A stretch of 64,000 bases of DNA from Phoronis australis (lineage: Eukaryota > Phoronida > Phoronidae): positions 64,942 through 128,941 of the forward strand of contig NMRA01000432.1 of the NCBI GenBank assembly GCA_002633005.1, read 5' to 3'. The position numbers and the translations under genes are program-made. Shown one piece after another: positions 50,301 through 57,300 of this stretch; within the stretch, counting starts at the first letter, position 1, and each line of letters begins with the position of its first letter. The notes beneath the pieces are model-generated. The model ran no database searches and was not told the origin of the DNA. It worked only from the letters and a program-made list of their open reading frames with translations.

Positions 50301-51229
50301 CCTGTCTCTTCCAACACCTCTCCAACTCTACTTCAGTCTGTAGTAGCAGACCACCAGAGGGCGCAACTGCTGCAACAACAGCGTCTAATCGCTCAGCAGC
50401 ACTCCTTAAATGCAGTGAGTTGTTTTGAGACCAATCATTTGAAAAGTTTCTCGAAGCATTGTCATGCTGTGTGTATTCAGGCTACTAGTATGTGTTGAAT
50501 TCTGTCGGTTGTATAGTTAGTGCAGAGCAAATGTTGAGGAGCACATTTTTGTGTGAACTTGACAGTTTGTGTTGACTTCTGCTGTGATTACCATAACTTC
50601 AGTAATTGGTTGGTGGGTCAGTCAATTTAAAATGCATTTTACAATATAATACAATACAATACAGTGCACGTTTGATACATACGGATTGAAATGCAATTTG
50701 TTCTCAGTTGGTCTTTACTCATAACTCATGATTTTGAAATATTTAGAAATCTTTAAAATTCCATTTACTAATAATTTGGACTCATATGGCTGCAATTTTA
50801 TTTTTTATTTTTTTGTAGAAAATACATTAGACTCCAAAATACACTGGAGAGGCTTCGACAGAACTTTTTCAGACTCAGTCAAGGTTAAATAAATGTGTTG
50901 CCAGAATTATTTATCTGCCAGTTTGGTTGAACTTTTGTTGCAATAAATATTATTTGACCTGGAGTTTACAAGATTTATCATTGGGGGTGGAGTTTACTGC
51001 TAATAAAGATGTGTCTCATGGTTATTTTTAGGACCCCCGTCACCACTTGATGATGTCAGTTATTCAGCAGCAACATCTCCATCAGGGCGCACACCGCTAC
51101 AGCCAGCCCCACCTGCCAGGGACAGTCGCCCTGGGGCCACACGGGGCACCCACGATACTGCCAACCCTTCGCCCAGGTCAGCCCACCAATACATCGGCAA
51201 ATAAACCAGATGGACGGCCAAAGAGTTGA
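23234..51229 (+). CDS. MLLT10: AF10/AF17 (MLLT10/MLLT6) orthologue, 15 coding exons, complete
   Basis: Chromatin reader and DOT1L partner, nuclear. The CDS joins 23234-23351, 23435-23514, 23774-23828, 24202-24311, 26924-27027, 28976-29066, 29580-29678, 32072-32520, 36707-36892, 39618-39682, 47188-47352, 49124-49365, 49751-49937, 50278-50414 and 51032-51229. That is 2,286 nt, 761 residues, all junctions in phase. Residues 11-57 form PHD1, 68-91 the zinc knuckle (C68, C71, H88, C91), and 123-179 the extended PHD2. In vertebrate AF10 this module reads histone H3. Residues 485-495 (EQLLERQWEQG) and 511-546 (leucine zipper) form the OM-LZ that recruits DOT1L for H3K79 methylation. The middle is low-complexity Ser/Thr/Lys-rich; the C-terminus is Gln-rich. 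Shorter than the human proteins (about 1,070-1,090 residues), mainly in the disordered middle. One gene here probably represents the pre-duplication ancestor of MLLT6 and MLLT10. Confidence 0.93.
23435..23514 (+). CDS. MLLT10: AF10 exon 2 (residues 40-66): end of PHD1
   Basis: Acceptor TCTTTTCTAG. Reads ACYGIVQVPTGPWFCRKCES and continues QERAARV, as in vertebrates. Donor GTAAGG, phase 0. Confidence 0.95.
23774..23828 (+). CDS. MLLT10: AF10 exon 3 (residues 67-84): zinc knuckle start
   Basis: Acceptor CTTCTTCCAG. Reads KCELCPHKDGALKRTDNG, the linker and C-x2-C of the knuckle. Donor GTAATC, phase 1. Confidence 0.95.
24202..24311 (+). CDS. MLLT10: AF10 exon 4 (residues 85-121): knuckle end and linker to PHD2
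   Basis: Reads GWAHVVCGLYIPEV, then a TMEPILL block and PHDRFTK, matching human GWAHVVCALYIPEV..PHDRYNK. Donor GTAGGC, phase 0. Confidence 0.95.
24312..26923. other. AF10 intron 4, no gene seen
   Basis: 2.6 kb. One inverted repeat: CAGCCCAGCAAAAA at 25746-25759 and its complement at 25830-25843. Otherwise only short chance frames. Confidence 0.5.
26924..27027 (+). CDS. MLLT10: AF10 exon 5 (residues 122-155): first part of PHD2
   Basis: Acceptor CGTTTCAG. Reads VCYICEQ, then KAATGACMQCNKPGCRQFF and HVT; the final Cys is split by a phase-2 intron. Follows a 2.6-kb intron with no gene. Confidence 0.95.
27028..28975. other. AF10 intron 5, no gene seen
   Basis: 1.9 kb. A degenerate tandem of about three ~38-base units (ACACTGA(C/T)TGCT..) spans roughly 27975-28100. 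No coding signal. Confidence 0.5.
28976..29066 (+). CDS. MLLT10: AF10 exon 6 (residues 156-186): end of PHD2
   Basis: Acceptor GTTCCAG. Reads CAQSVGQLCEEAG, then NVKYCGYCVHHYKKL, closing the zinc sites with C176 and C179. Donor GTGAGT, phase 0. Confidence 0.95.
29580..29678 (+). CDS. MLLT10: AF10 exon 7 (residues 187-219)
   Basis: 33 codons after acceptor TTCTGCAG. Polar and Pro-rich with a Lys cluster (EKKLKQK). Donor GTATGC. Conservation is low here; assigned by phase and position. Confidence 0.85.
29711..29895 (+). mobile_element. Helentron-like CTAGTGG repeat, 5'-end fragment (copy 2)
   Basis: Begins TTTATGCACCCACA with the family leader (GTTGTCATCTCTGTCTGGGC) and one core unit ending CCCCTAGTGACAATTTTAG. 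No further units and no 3' hairpin. In AF10 intron 7. Confidence 0.75.
30260..31778 (+). mobile_element. Helentron-like CTAGTGG repeat, full-length (copy 3)
   Basis: Starts ATGCGCCCAC with a CCACATAT-TT-ATATGTGG-like hairpin and ends with GTGGGCGCAT, a CAACGC-TCT-GCGTTG hairpin and CTCTTGT. Core landmarks CTAGTGG lie at 30454, 30599, 30760, 30906, 31051, 31212 and 31356, spaced 145/161/146/145/161/144: a three-unit ~452-bp pattern repeated twice. 1,519 bases, no ORF of its own. It carries AATAAA at 31706. Same orientation as the gene. Confidence 0.85.
32072..32520 (+). CDS. MLLT10: AF10 exon 8 (residues 220-368), large low-complexity exon
   Basis: 449 bases. Acidic start (LEEENNIESIKKEEDVSSES), then Ser/Thr/Val/Pro-rich disordered sequence ending PKPKRA. 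It corresponds to the disordered centre of AF10 by place, with no residue-level match. Donor GTGAGT, phase 2. Confidence 0.85.
32704..35739 (+). mobile_element. Helentron-like CTAGTGG repeat, older copy split by insertion (copy 4, outer)
   Basis: The 5' part is 32704-33770 (ATGCGTCCACATATCTATATG start, degenerate units). The 3' part is 35277-35739, ending GGTGGGCGCATATCAACG then TTGCGCTTGT. The two parts are collinear with the family once copy 5 is removed. Confidence 0.75.
33771..35276 (+). mobile_element. Helentron-like CTAGTGG repeat, young copy nested in copy 4 (copy 5)
   Basis: 1,506 bases, ATGCGCCCAC to CTCTTGT, with the same unit order as copy 3 and long near-identical stretches (for example 34570-34800 against 31040-31290). 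The 3' hairpin has one mismatch. AATAAA at 35214. Confidence 0.85.
35740..36706. other. Remainder of AF10 intron 8
   Basis: No gene. Holds the 31-bp minisatellite at 36184-36397. Confidence 0.6.
36184..36397. repeat. 31-bp minisatellite, about 7 copies
   Basis: Unit ACTCAAACTGTCTGTGTCTA plus GTTTAGTCTAT, with an alternating variant (ACTTAAACTGCC). About 310 bases before AF10 exon 9. Confidence 0.95.
36707..36892 (+). CDS. MLLT10: AF10 exon 9 (residues 369-430), basic region
   Basis: Acceptor GCACTTTAG. Reads RPTDKEKKIKKPRIPNANKA, later KKKAPRKPRKNSTSSSLN. Lys/Arg-rich, in the place of the AT-hook/NLS-like basic stretch (GPGRPKGNK) of human AF10. Likely nuclear localisation or DNA contact. 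Phase 2. Confidence 0.85.
37884..38225. repeat. 57-bp minisatellite, about 6 copies
   Basis: Unit (G/A)TTCAAAAGTTTAATCTCT, CTGTCTCACTCCTGTACAAC, TCTATTTCCACCACTATC. Because 57 is a multiple of three, it keeps a long frame open (37669-38304) that I do not regard as a gene. Confidence 0.95.
38364..39462 (+). mobile_element. Helentron-like CTAGTGG repeat, diverged full-length (copy 6)
   Basis: Start TTTATGCTCCCATATATGTG, diverged core units (CCCCTAGTGCCAATTTT, CACTTGGTGGCCATTTTTG, TTGTAGTGGCAACTTTAA), and end ACGCGCATTTCAATGCTTTG then CGTTGCTCTTGT. The 3' stem CAATGC/GCGTTG keeps pairing through a G-T pair. It ends 155 bases before exon 10. Confidence 0.8.
39618..39682 (+). CDS. MLLT10: AF10 exon 10 (residues 431-452)
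   Basis: 65 bases, acceptor GTTGTAG, donor GTAAGT, phases 2 to 1. Reads SSQVLSGLSALAAVASTSMR; a small helix-prone piece kept because both phases fit. Confidence 0.75.
39683..41579. other. AF10 intron 10, left part
   Basis: No gene. A 29-bp tandem repeat at 39995-40085 is listed separately. Confidence 0.5.
39995..40085. repeat. 29-bp tandem repeat, 3 copies
   Basis: Unit CTGCGCAACCACGTACCTGA plus TACTTATTT, with minor variants. Confidence 0.9.
41580..43771. mobile_element. 2.2-kb DNA transposon-like element with CAGGGCTCGAC termini
   Basis: 11-bp perfect terminal inverted repeats, CAGGGCTCGAC at 41580 and GTCGAGCCCTG ending at 43771. They are flanked by a 5-bp duplication CTTAG (41575-41579 and 43772-43776). 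Subterminal repeats of ATGCGACCTG and ATGCGAGCTG crowd both ends. There is no transposase frame inside, so it is non-autonomous. The CAGGG-type end recalls hAT elements, but those make 8-bp duplications; superfamily left open. In AF10 intron 10. Confidence 0.8.
42985..43075. repeat. CGCCCA-type repeat block inside the 2.2-kb element
   Basis: AATTTCCAATTAAGCGCCCA is shared with 63700-63730, followed by a second GCGCCCAT. The block is probably a fragment of the same repeat family as 63597-63775. Confidence 0.65.
44050..44215. repeat. 33-bp minisatellite, 5 copies
   Basis: Unit TTTAACCTAACCTCAAGCAA plus CATTAGAATGACC. In one frame it reads an 11-residue repeat (FNLTSSNIRMT). No splice or start context, so not regarded as coding. 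Confidence 0.95.
44694..45997 (+). mobile_element. Helentron-like CTAGTGG repeat, diverged full-length (copy 7)
   Basis: Starts near TTTTTACGTGGCAACATATT, a damaged ATGCGCCCAC, with the leader GTCGTCATCTCTGTCTGGGC. Eight core landmarks follow in the order type 1-2-3-1-2-3-1-2. It ends TAGGCGCATTTCAATGCTTC then GCGTTGCTCTTGT. AATAAA at 45925. In AF10 intron 10. Confidence 0.85.
45998..47187. other. End of AF10 intron 10, no gene seen
   Basis: Only chance frames. Nothing beyond short poly-T and poly-G runs. Confidence 0.5.
47188..47352 (+). CDS. MLLT10: AF10 exon 11 (residues 453-507): octapeptide motif
   Basis: After a 7.5-kb intron. Contains SMEQLLERQWEQGSAFLMEQ; human AF10 has SIEQLLERQWSEGQQFLLEQ. 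This is the start of the OM-LZ. Donor GTAAGT, phase 1. Confidence 0.95.
47353..49123. other. AF10 intron 11
   Basis: No gene. About 48662-48800 and 48855-48990 are diverged direct copies (GATGTCC.TA.AT.TAAG.TACA start, CATCC.C.TAACTCA end). Confidence 0.5.
49124..49365 (+). CDS. MLLT10: AF10 exon 12 (residues 508-588): leucine zipper
   Basis: Acceptor CCCCTTCCAG. Reads SLLNCLSQLRAENLRLEEHI, then QSLTTRRDHLLAVNARLS, with Leu in heptad spacing and the human-like RAEN/RRLEE core, followed by a Pro/His-rich tail ending NNFLPPEQMST. Donor GTGAGT, phase 0. Confidence 0.95.
49751..49937 (+). CDS. MLLT10: AF10 exon 13 (residues 589-650)
   Basis: Begins DLGSSLNSSVGSSSTHHSAT (human has LNQDLTSSGQSTSSSS). 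Ser/Thr-rich disordered. Two donors (GTGGTG at 49935, GTGAGC at 49938) are three bases apart and keep frame; the second is the better match. Confidence 0.85.
50111..50210. repeat. 25-bp tandem repeat, 4 copies
   Basis: Unit GTAGTGTAATTACGGGGCAT plus GTGAA, the last copy diverged. In AF10 intron 13, about 70 bases before exon 14. Confidence 0.95.
50278..50414 (+). CDS. MLLT10: AF10 exon 14 (residues 651-696), Gln-rich
   Basis: Acceptor TATTTCAG. Contains DHQRAQLLQQQRLIAQQHS, corresponding to the SDQQRQILIHQQQFQQLL region of human AF10. Donor GTGAGT, phase 0. Confidence 0.9.
50415..51031. other. AF10 intron 14
   Basis: About 620 bases, AT-rich, no repeat or gene seen. Confidence 0.5.
51032..51229 (+). 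CDS. MLLT10: AF10 exon 15 (residues 697-761) and stop
   Basis: Acceptor TTATTTTTAG. Reads DPRHHLMMSVIQQQHLHQ, then a Pro/His/Gly-rich tail ending DGRPKS and TGA (51227-51229). Confidence 0.9.
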   Translation, partial: DPRHHLMMSVIQQQHLHQGAHRYSQPHLPGTVALGPHGAPTILPTLRPGQPTNTSANKPDGRPKS

Positions 51230-51674
51230 TACCCATGAACATAGTAGCAGAAAAGCTAGGTTCAGAAGGTGTCTTGTAGGAATAGTGACTCTAGATTAGT
51301 TGTGATAGTAGTAACTGCCGCCAGACATAAATTAAGCACTCCATGTGCACTAAAGGATTATTGGCGGTGTTACCAGGGCCGGAAGGATGGAGTTGCAGGA
51401 ACAAGTTGGGACATAACAGCGTCTGTTATTGTGAAGTGATTGTTACAATGCATATTGGTTACCGTGCATCTGCTTATGAATGTAACTAACTGTATAGACT
51501 GTAGATTGTGAACAAAATTACCGTGGACAAATTGTAGAAAGTTGTTATTCTATGATGATCTCTCAACTAAGTGCTCTCAGTTGTTGCAGTTGCCCACATT
51601 TATTTTCCTCGCCAATTTATTCTTTCAGGAAATGGCAGGGATACATCATGATCAGTTTTCATAAAGGCCTCACC
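51230..51674 (+). other. Start of AF10 3' UTR
   Basis: 445 bases after the stop with no AATAAA or ATTAAA. The 3' end is therefore unplaced; AATAAA at 54752 and 55012, beyond the repeat insertions, are candidates. Confidence 0.4.
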
Positions 51675-52254
51675 ATGCGTCCACATATTCCTGTGTGGGT
51701 ACATATAGAGTCATATCTGACTTGGCGTCCGACATCCACTGTTGTATCTCCTAAAACCCTTGCAGGATCTTAATGAGTTTTGGCAGATATGTTCATATGA
51801 AGCTCACAACAGATGAGGAAGTGTGTTTCGTACCCATCTGACTGCCATTATGCCCTCTTGTGGCAATATTAGTTTTGTACTTTGATTTGTTTCTTAAATA
51901 TTTCCTTGCTGGTTTTTAATATTTGGTAAATATGTTTCTTTTTTGGAGACAACAGCACCATGTCATTTCCGCAGATGGATTTGACTTGTTCTGTGCCACG
52001 GAATGGCCACTTTTATTATTTTCGCGTCCATTTGTTTGGCGTCTGCCTCATCTGCCAAATTGTTCGGAGGATCATTATGAAAATTATCGTAGGTGGTCTT
52101 GCTGTGAAGGCCATATTTTGCTCTGATTTTCAGACAAGTTTGACCACAGTGGCACCTCCTAGTGGCAATTTTTTTTTTCATTAGTCTGCTGCTGTATCTC
52201 CTTATCTCTGCAGGATCTTCGTAAAGTTTGGCTAGTGCTTTTTTATGCGCCCAC

Positions 52255-53663
52255 ATATTTATATGTGGACGCATTATGCCGTCATCTCCGTCCGTCCGTC
52301 CGGCGTCCGCTACTCTATCTCCAAAACCCTTTGACATACGTTCATGAAATTTGGCACATATGTTCCATTCATGAATGTGACGGCATGTGCGAACTTTCGG
52401 ACGGATCCGACTACCGGTGTGCCCCCTAGTGGCAATTTTATTTTTTTACGCTTAGTTTGTATCTTCAAAAGTCCTGAACGGATTTTCATGAAATTTGGTA
52501 TGTAGGCACCTATTAGTGAGATGACGCTATCCTCCCGTTTTCAGATGGATTCGACAGTTTGCGCCACCTAGTGGCCATTTTTAGTGTTTTCGAATCTGTT
52601 TTTGTGCGTCCACCCCTCTATCAACCAAACCGCTCAAAGGATGATTGTGAAAATTGGCATGTATATGCTTACTATGTAGAGGACGGTTGACGATGATTTT
52701 CCGACGATTTCGACNNNNNNNNNNNNNNNNNNNNNNNNNNNNNNNNNNNNNNNNNNNNNNNNNNNNNNNNNNNNNNNNNNNNNNNNNNNNNNNNNNNNNN
52801 NNNNNNNNNNNNNNNNNNNNNNNNNNNNNNNNNNNNNNNNNNNNNNNNNNNNNNNNNNNNNNNNNNNNNNNNNNNNNNNNNNNNNNNNNNNNNNNNNNNN
52901 NNNNNNNNNNNNNNNNNNNNNNNNNNNNNNNNNNNNNNNNNNNNNNNNNNNNNNNNNNNNNNNNNNNNNNNNNNNNNNNNNNNNNNNNNNNNNNNNNNNN
53001 NNNNNNNNNNNNNNNNNNNNNNNNNNNNNNNNNNNNNNNNNNNNNNNNNNNNNNNNNNNNNNNNNNNNNNNNNNNNNNNNNNNNNNNNNNNNNNNNNNNN
53101 NNNNNNNNNNNNNNNNNNNNNNNNNNNNNNNNNNNNNNNNNNNNNNNNNNNNNNNNNNNNNNNNNNNNNNNNNNNNNNNNNNNNNNNNNNNNNNNNNNNN
53201 NNNNNNNNNNNNNNNNNNNNNNNNNNNNNNNNNNNGATTCTGACTACCGGTATGCCTCTAGTGGCAATTTAAGTATTTTACATTGACCTCTGTATTTTCA
53301 TAGGTCTTCAGGTGTATACTTTGTGTTACTTCGTGACTATGAAGGAAAAGTTCCAAGTAGAAATTTGTTTCTGGCATTCTAATGCTGTGCTAATCTCGTA
53401 TGTTGGTAAATTTGTTTTTAATTCTATGTTTCTGTGGTGCTTTAAGCAACTAATGTATAGGATGTGCTTGTATTATGAAGATCTCTCACATTTTGCCCCT
53501 AGCCTATTGAGGAGACAATGACCATGCCTTTCCATTTTGCAAAGTACAACATACTACATATATGCCCGCTACTGGCCACTTCATGGTACCCATAAACAAC
53601 CCTAGAAGGATACCGTATATGGTGCAATAGTGGGCACATTTCAACGCTCTGCGTTGCTCTTGT
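52255..53663 (+). mobile_element. Helentron-like CTAGTGG repeat, young copy nested in copy 8 (copy 9, with gap)
   Basis: ATGCGCCCACATATTTATAT start and CAACGCTCTGCGTTGCTCTT-GT end, nearly identical to copies 3 and 5 outside the 521-base gap. The frame running through the N block is an artefact. Confidence 0.85.
52715..53235. other. Assembly gap (521 N) inside copy 9
   Basis: The matching interval is 588 bases in copy 3 (30746-31333) and 586 in copy 5 (34263-34848). The gap is therefore probably undersized by about 65 bases and caused by near-identical repeats. Confidence 1.
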
Positions 53664-54348
53664 TATAGGCATGACAACAAATAATCATGACTTATGGATT
53701 GATAACATTCGTCTCTTTAATTTTATGTCAGAGTTCCTTTACGTTTTTTATGAAATTTGTCAAATAAGTTTCTGTTGTGGAGAGAACAGCACCTTTCTGT
53801 TTTTGGATGGATTCAACCAATTCTGTGCTACCTAGTAGCCCATTTTATTATTTTTTTTAAGTCCGTTTTTGCCATCCACTTATGTGTGCTTTAAGCCGCT
53901 CCCAGGAGCATCATGAAAGTGATGGACGTCATCCTGCACCACTGATCCTGAACTTCTGGTGGTGCAACTGTTGTGGCATTATTTTGTATCTGGGTCTGTT
54001 TCTACCAAACCCTTTGCAGGATCACTGCACAATTTGGCAGTTTGTTCCTGCGAATTTGAGAGCAGATGACAAATTCTTTTGGATAGAGTGGACTACCAAT
54101 GTGCCTTTGATAATTTATTTGTTTACATGTGGCTGCGTATTTGTTAAACTCCTTCACAGATTTTCATGTTTTCTATTGAGATGATGGTGTGGTCCCATTT
54201 TCATGTTTTCTATTGAGATGATGGTGTGGTCCCATTTTCAGACATGTTCAACATAGCGGCCATGTTTATGATACTAATAATGGTCCAGAGAAGCTCACCA
54301 TTTGTGTTGCAGTCGTGGGTGCATTTCAACGTTTTGCGTTGCTCTTGT

Positions 54349-57300
54349 TTGATAAAGAAGGGTTGCTAAGCAAGCGACTCTTCGGGCGTTTTCAAAAAAA
54401 TGATTCTATGCATATTTATATGAAGTGCATCATTTGTGTGCAAAATATTTCAACGTAGTAGCATTTGTATTGCAAACAATTGTAAAGTAGGTGTCATCAA
54501 TTCAGTTGTTTCTGTGAGATTTTTTGCACATTTTATTGCTAAAGTGCACCTGTTTTTAAAAAAATGTTAAAACAAGGTCACTGCTCACTATATGATCTCG
54601 CTGTTTATTTGAGGTGTACACATTAGGTTCTGTGTTTGAGTCTGTCTTGGTACTGTAACTATTTTGCCATGACTTGGACAGAGACTAACCATAAACGTTT
54701 TTTAATTTTATAATTTTCCATGAACTTTATAGATTTGTACGCTACCTGTATAATAAATTTTTGTTTTTTTCTGAGGGACCATTCACAATTATTGCCATTT
54801 TCGCAAGTGTAAAATAATTAAGCTTAAAACAGTAAGAGGCGAGCGTCTTGTGGCTGCCTTGTGCTTCTGCCATCTTATTGCTACCTGAAATGGCAGCAAA
54901 GTCACTGCAAGTTTAGTTGCTTTTTCACATCGAAAATCCATGCAGAATTCTTTGACAATTGTTTGCTTTTACCTTTTGAATTTCTAGATGACTATTGATT
55001 GTTCAGGCATAAATAAAATTTGGGTGTTACTAAATATTCACTAGTCTCTAAACGTATCAACATTTTCGTGCTCTTATGTGAGAAGGTGAGTCACAAACCG
55101 TGTGCGGTAAGCAGAAACAAGGAGATGGTAGTGGTTGTGAGCAGTCTCTTAGCAGGCTGTGGTATGTAATGCTTACAATTTACAAATGTGGTGTATTGTG
55201 TACTGTTTTTAATTTAGAAATGCAGCATAAGGTTTAGGCATGCACATGATTAGCGTAGGGTTAGGGGGCAATTGTCTGATGTAACGTGCAGACAACCAGT
55301 TTGATCCCCGTTATTCAGTGGAGAAACCTGGTTCTCAAAATTCAGGCGTGTTATATCAGACCATTTCCTAGTTAGGTATGGGCCATAGGGAGTTTAATTA
55401 GTTTGCATTGTTATCATTGAATCTTTCTTAACTGAAATTCACCACAACTGCCTGTACATTGTATATTCAGTATGTTGCTACTGAACCACTGTTATTTCTT
55501 GTGCCCTCAAGGCAAAACGAGGTCTTGAACTAATTTTCACTGGTGAAGCACTGTTTGAAATGAGATTGTGGGTTCATAAGGTGGCTATTATATTGGGACA
55601 GTGGCAAGATCTCTGCTTTTGTCAGGGGAAATAATTGAAGTTGTCTATAGTGTTTTGTAAATTGCTCTATGCGTGGCACAGAGTTCATGCAACGTTTTGG
55701 TATATCGAGCCATCTCAACCGAGCAAGGTGTTTTATCGTGGTTTGAAGTCAATTTTGGGTGTCCAAGAGCCCAGGGCTATACTCTCAGTAAGATAAAGTT
55801 TGAATCTCAACTGATGACTTGATAAAGAAGCTGATTAATATGTTCAAACTAGTGTTTTGTTCCTGATATTTGATTGTAGGACGCATGATTCTAGTTTCAT
55901 CCTGTAGGAATTAAAAGATTTTCATTGTCATTTGTCCATGTGAAGTTTTTGATTCTGCAATGTGGGGAGAAATTTTGCAATGAGCTTTTGTGATCGGTGA
56001 TCGTGCATCAAGGGTATAGGTAGATAAACTTACTGGCGAGCTGGTAAATGCTCCTTTGTTGAAGGTTGTTTACAGTCTCCGGTAGATGTATTTAGAAGTC
56101 TGCAGTGACATAGCCACCATTGGCACACTTCACGTGCTTGTCCAATATTTTGTATTTTGATAAGAATCAAAATTTAGATGTAAAGAATTCTGAAAAATAG
56201 ATTCGTATCAAAAACTCTTGATGAAATAGTAAAAACGTAGGAAGACATTGAACTGTTGGTAAGTGGTGTGTTCAGTGAACCTGTCTGGGGTGAAACTAAT
56301 GAGCTACGCTGTTTTACTTCGGGATGTTTGCATGGTGAACGAAATGTGTGCTAATGCAATAGTTTGTATGGCGTCCAAGCTGTTAACTCCCACCATGTAG
56401 TTTCATCGACTGTCCATTTAACTTGGTCGCCAAATGCAAACGATTTGTTCGTCGCATGCTCTTGTTGTTTTTGTACGCCTTGCGCGTCTTCCGCTTTTGT
56501 TGGTAATTACTTTGTCTAATGGTGTCAGAAAAAGACTATACATGTATAATCAAATAAATATCGTTTGTATTCTGTGTGCCGTTTTATGCTTCGGCTGTTC
56601 GCTGCCAACAAACTTCTGTTGCTCTATCGAAGATCAGTGCTATGAGACATTCCACGATTTCTTGTGGGCAGTAAAGTAAACGTGTACTGGTGTTCTGTGC
56701 GCAACATTATTATTTCTTGACCGGCGCTAGAGTAAACGCGCAGGTAAAGTACTCTTTTTTAACCTCAAAAATTGCTGGAGGATGTTTTAAGGATGCTCAA
56801 AACAGGTTGAAATTTCGTTGAAGCAAATTAGATTACTTATCGTAGACATCTGCTGGGTCCAGTTGACTCTGTCTCAGCCTACCCAAAAACCAAAGGCCAA
56901 TTTTCTGGGTTAGTTGAGGCCTGAAAAGCATGTGATAGCATTCTGTGAACCCTAAGATTGAAGATGGAACATTTTTCTTAAAACGTGATGGACGGGTTGT
57001 CAAAGAAGGGGCAAAAGTATCCCCTGCACTCGTGACAGCGCCGCTCGTCCCGGGGGCTGTAAAGCCCAGTGAACGAAAATCTGGAAAGGTTCTTGACTAG
57101 TGGAAAGCACGGCAATCGATTGTATACATCAAAAAGTGAACGGAAACCATCAGCTTCGGAGGAAAAATAAAAAAGTTTCGTCAAAGGCCCGATTACGCCC
57201 CTCCATGAATGACGTCGTCACAGATCTACTTCAGTTTGGCTGCTCACTGCACGACCAGCCAAAGTGAATCCGCAGGCATATATATAAAAGTACAGAAATT

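Larger units (their letters stand above)
51675..54348 (+). mobile_element. Helentron-like CTAGTGG repeat, older copy split by insertion (copy 8, outer)
   Basis: The 5' part is 51675-52254 (ATGCGTCCACATATTCCTGT). The 3' part is 53664-54348, ending GTGGGTGCATTTCAACGTTT then TGCGTTGCTCTTGT. Removing copy 9 rejoins one core unit in register. Confidence 0.8.

Noticed and set aside
52654-53286. 210-codon plus-strand frame
   Set aside because: Runs through 521 N inside a repeat copy.
56434-56679. Hydrophobic 81-codon frame
   Set aside because: Hydrophobic composition alone; no signal cleavage, partner exons or homology recognised.
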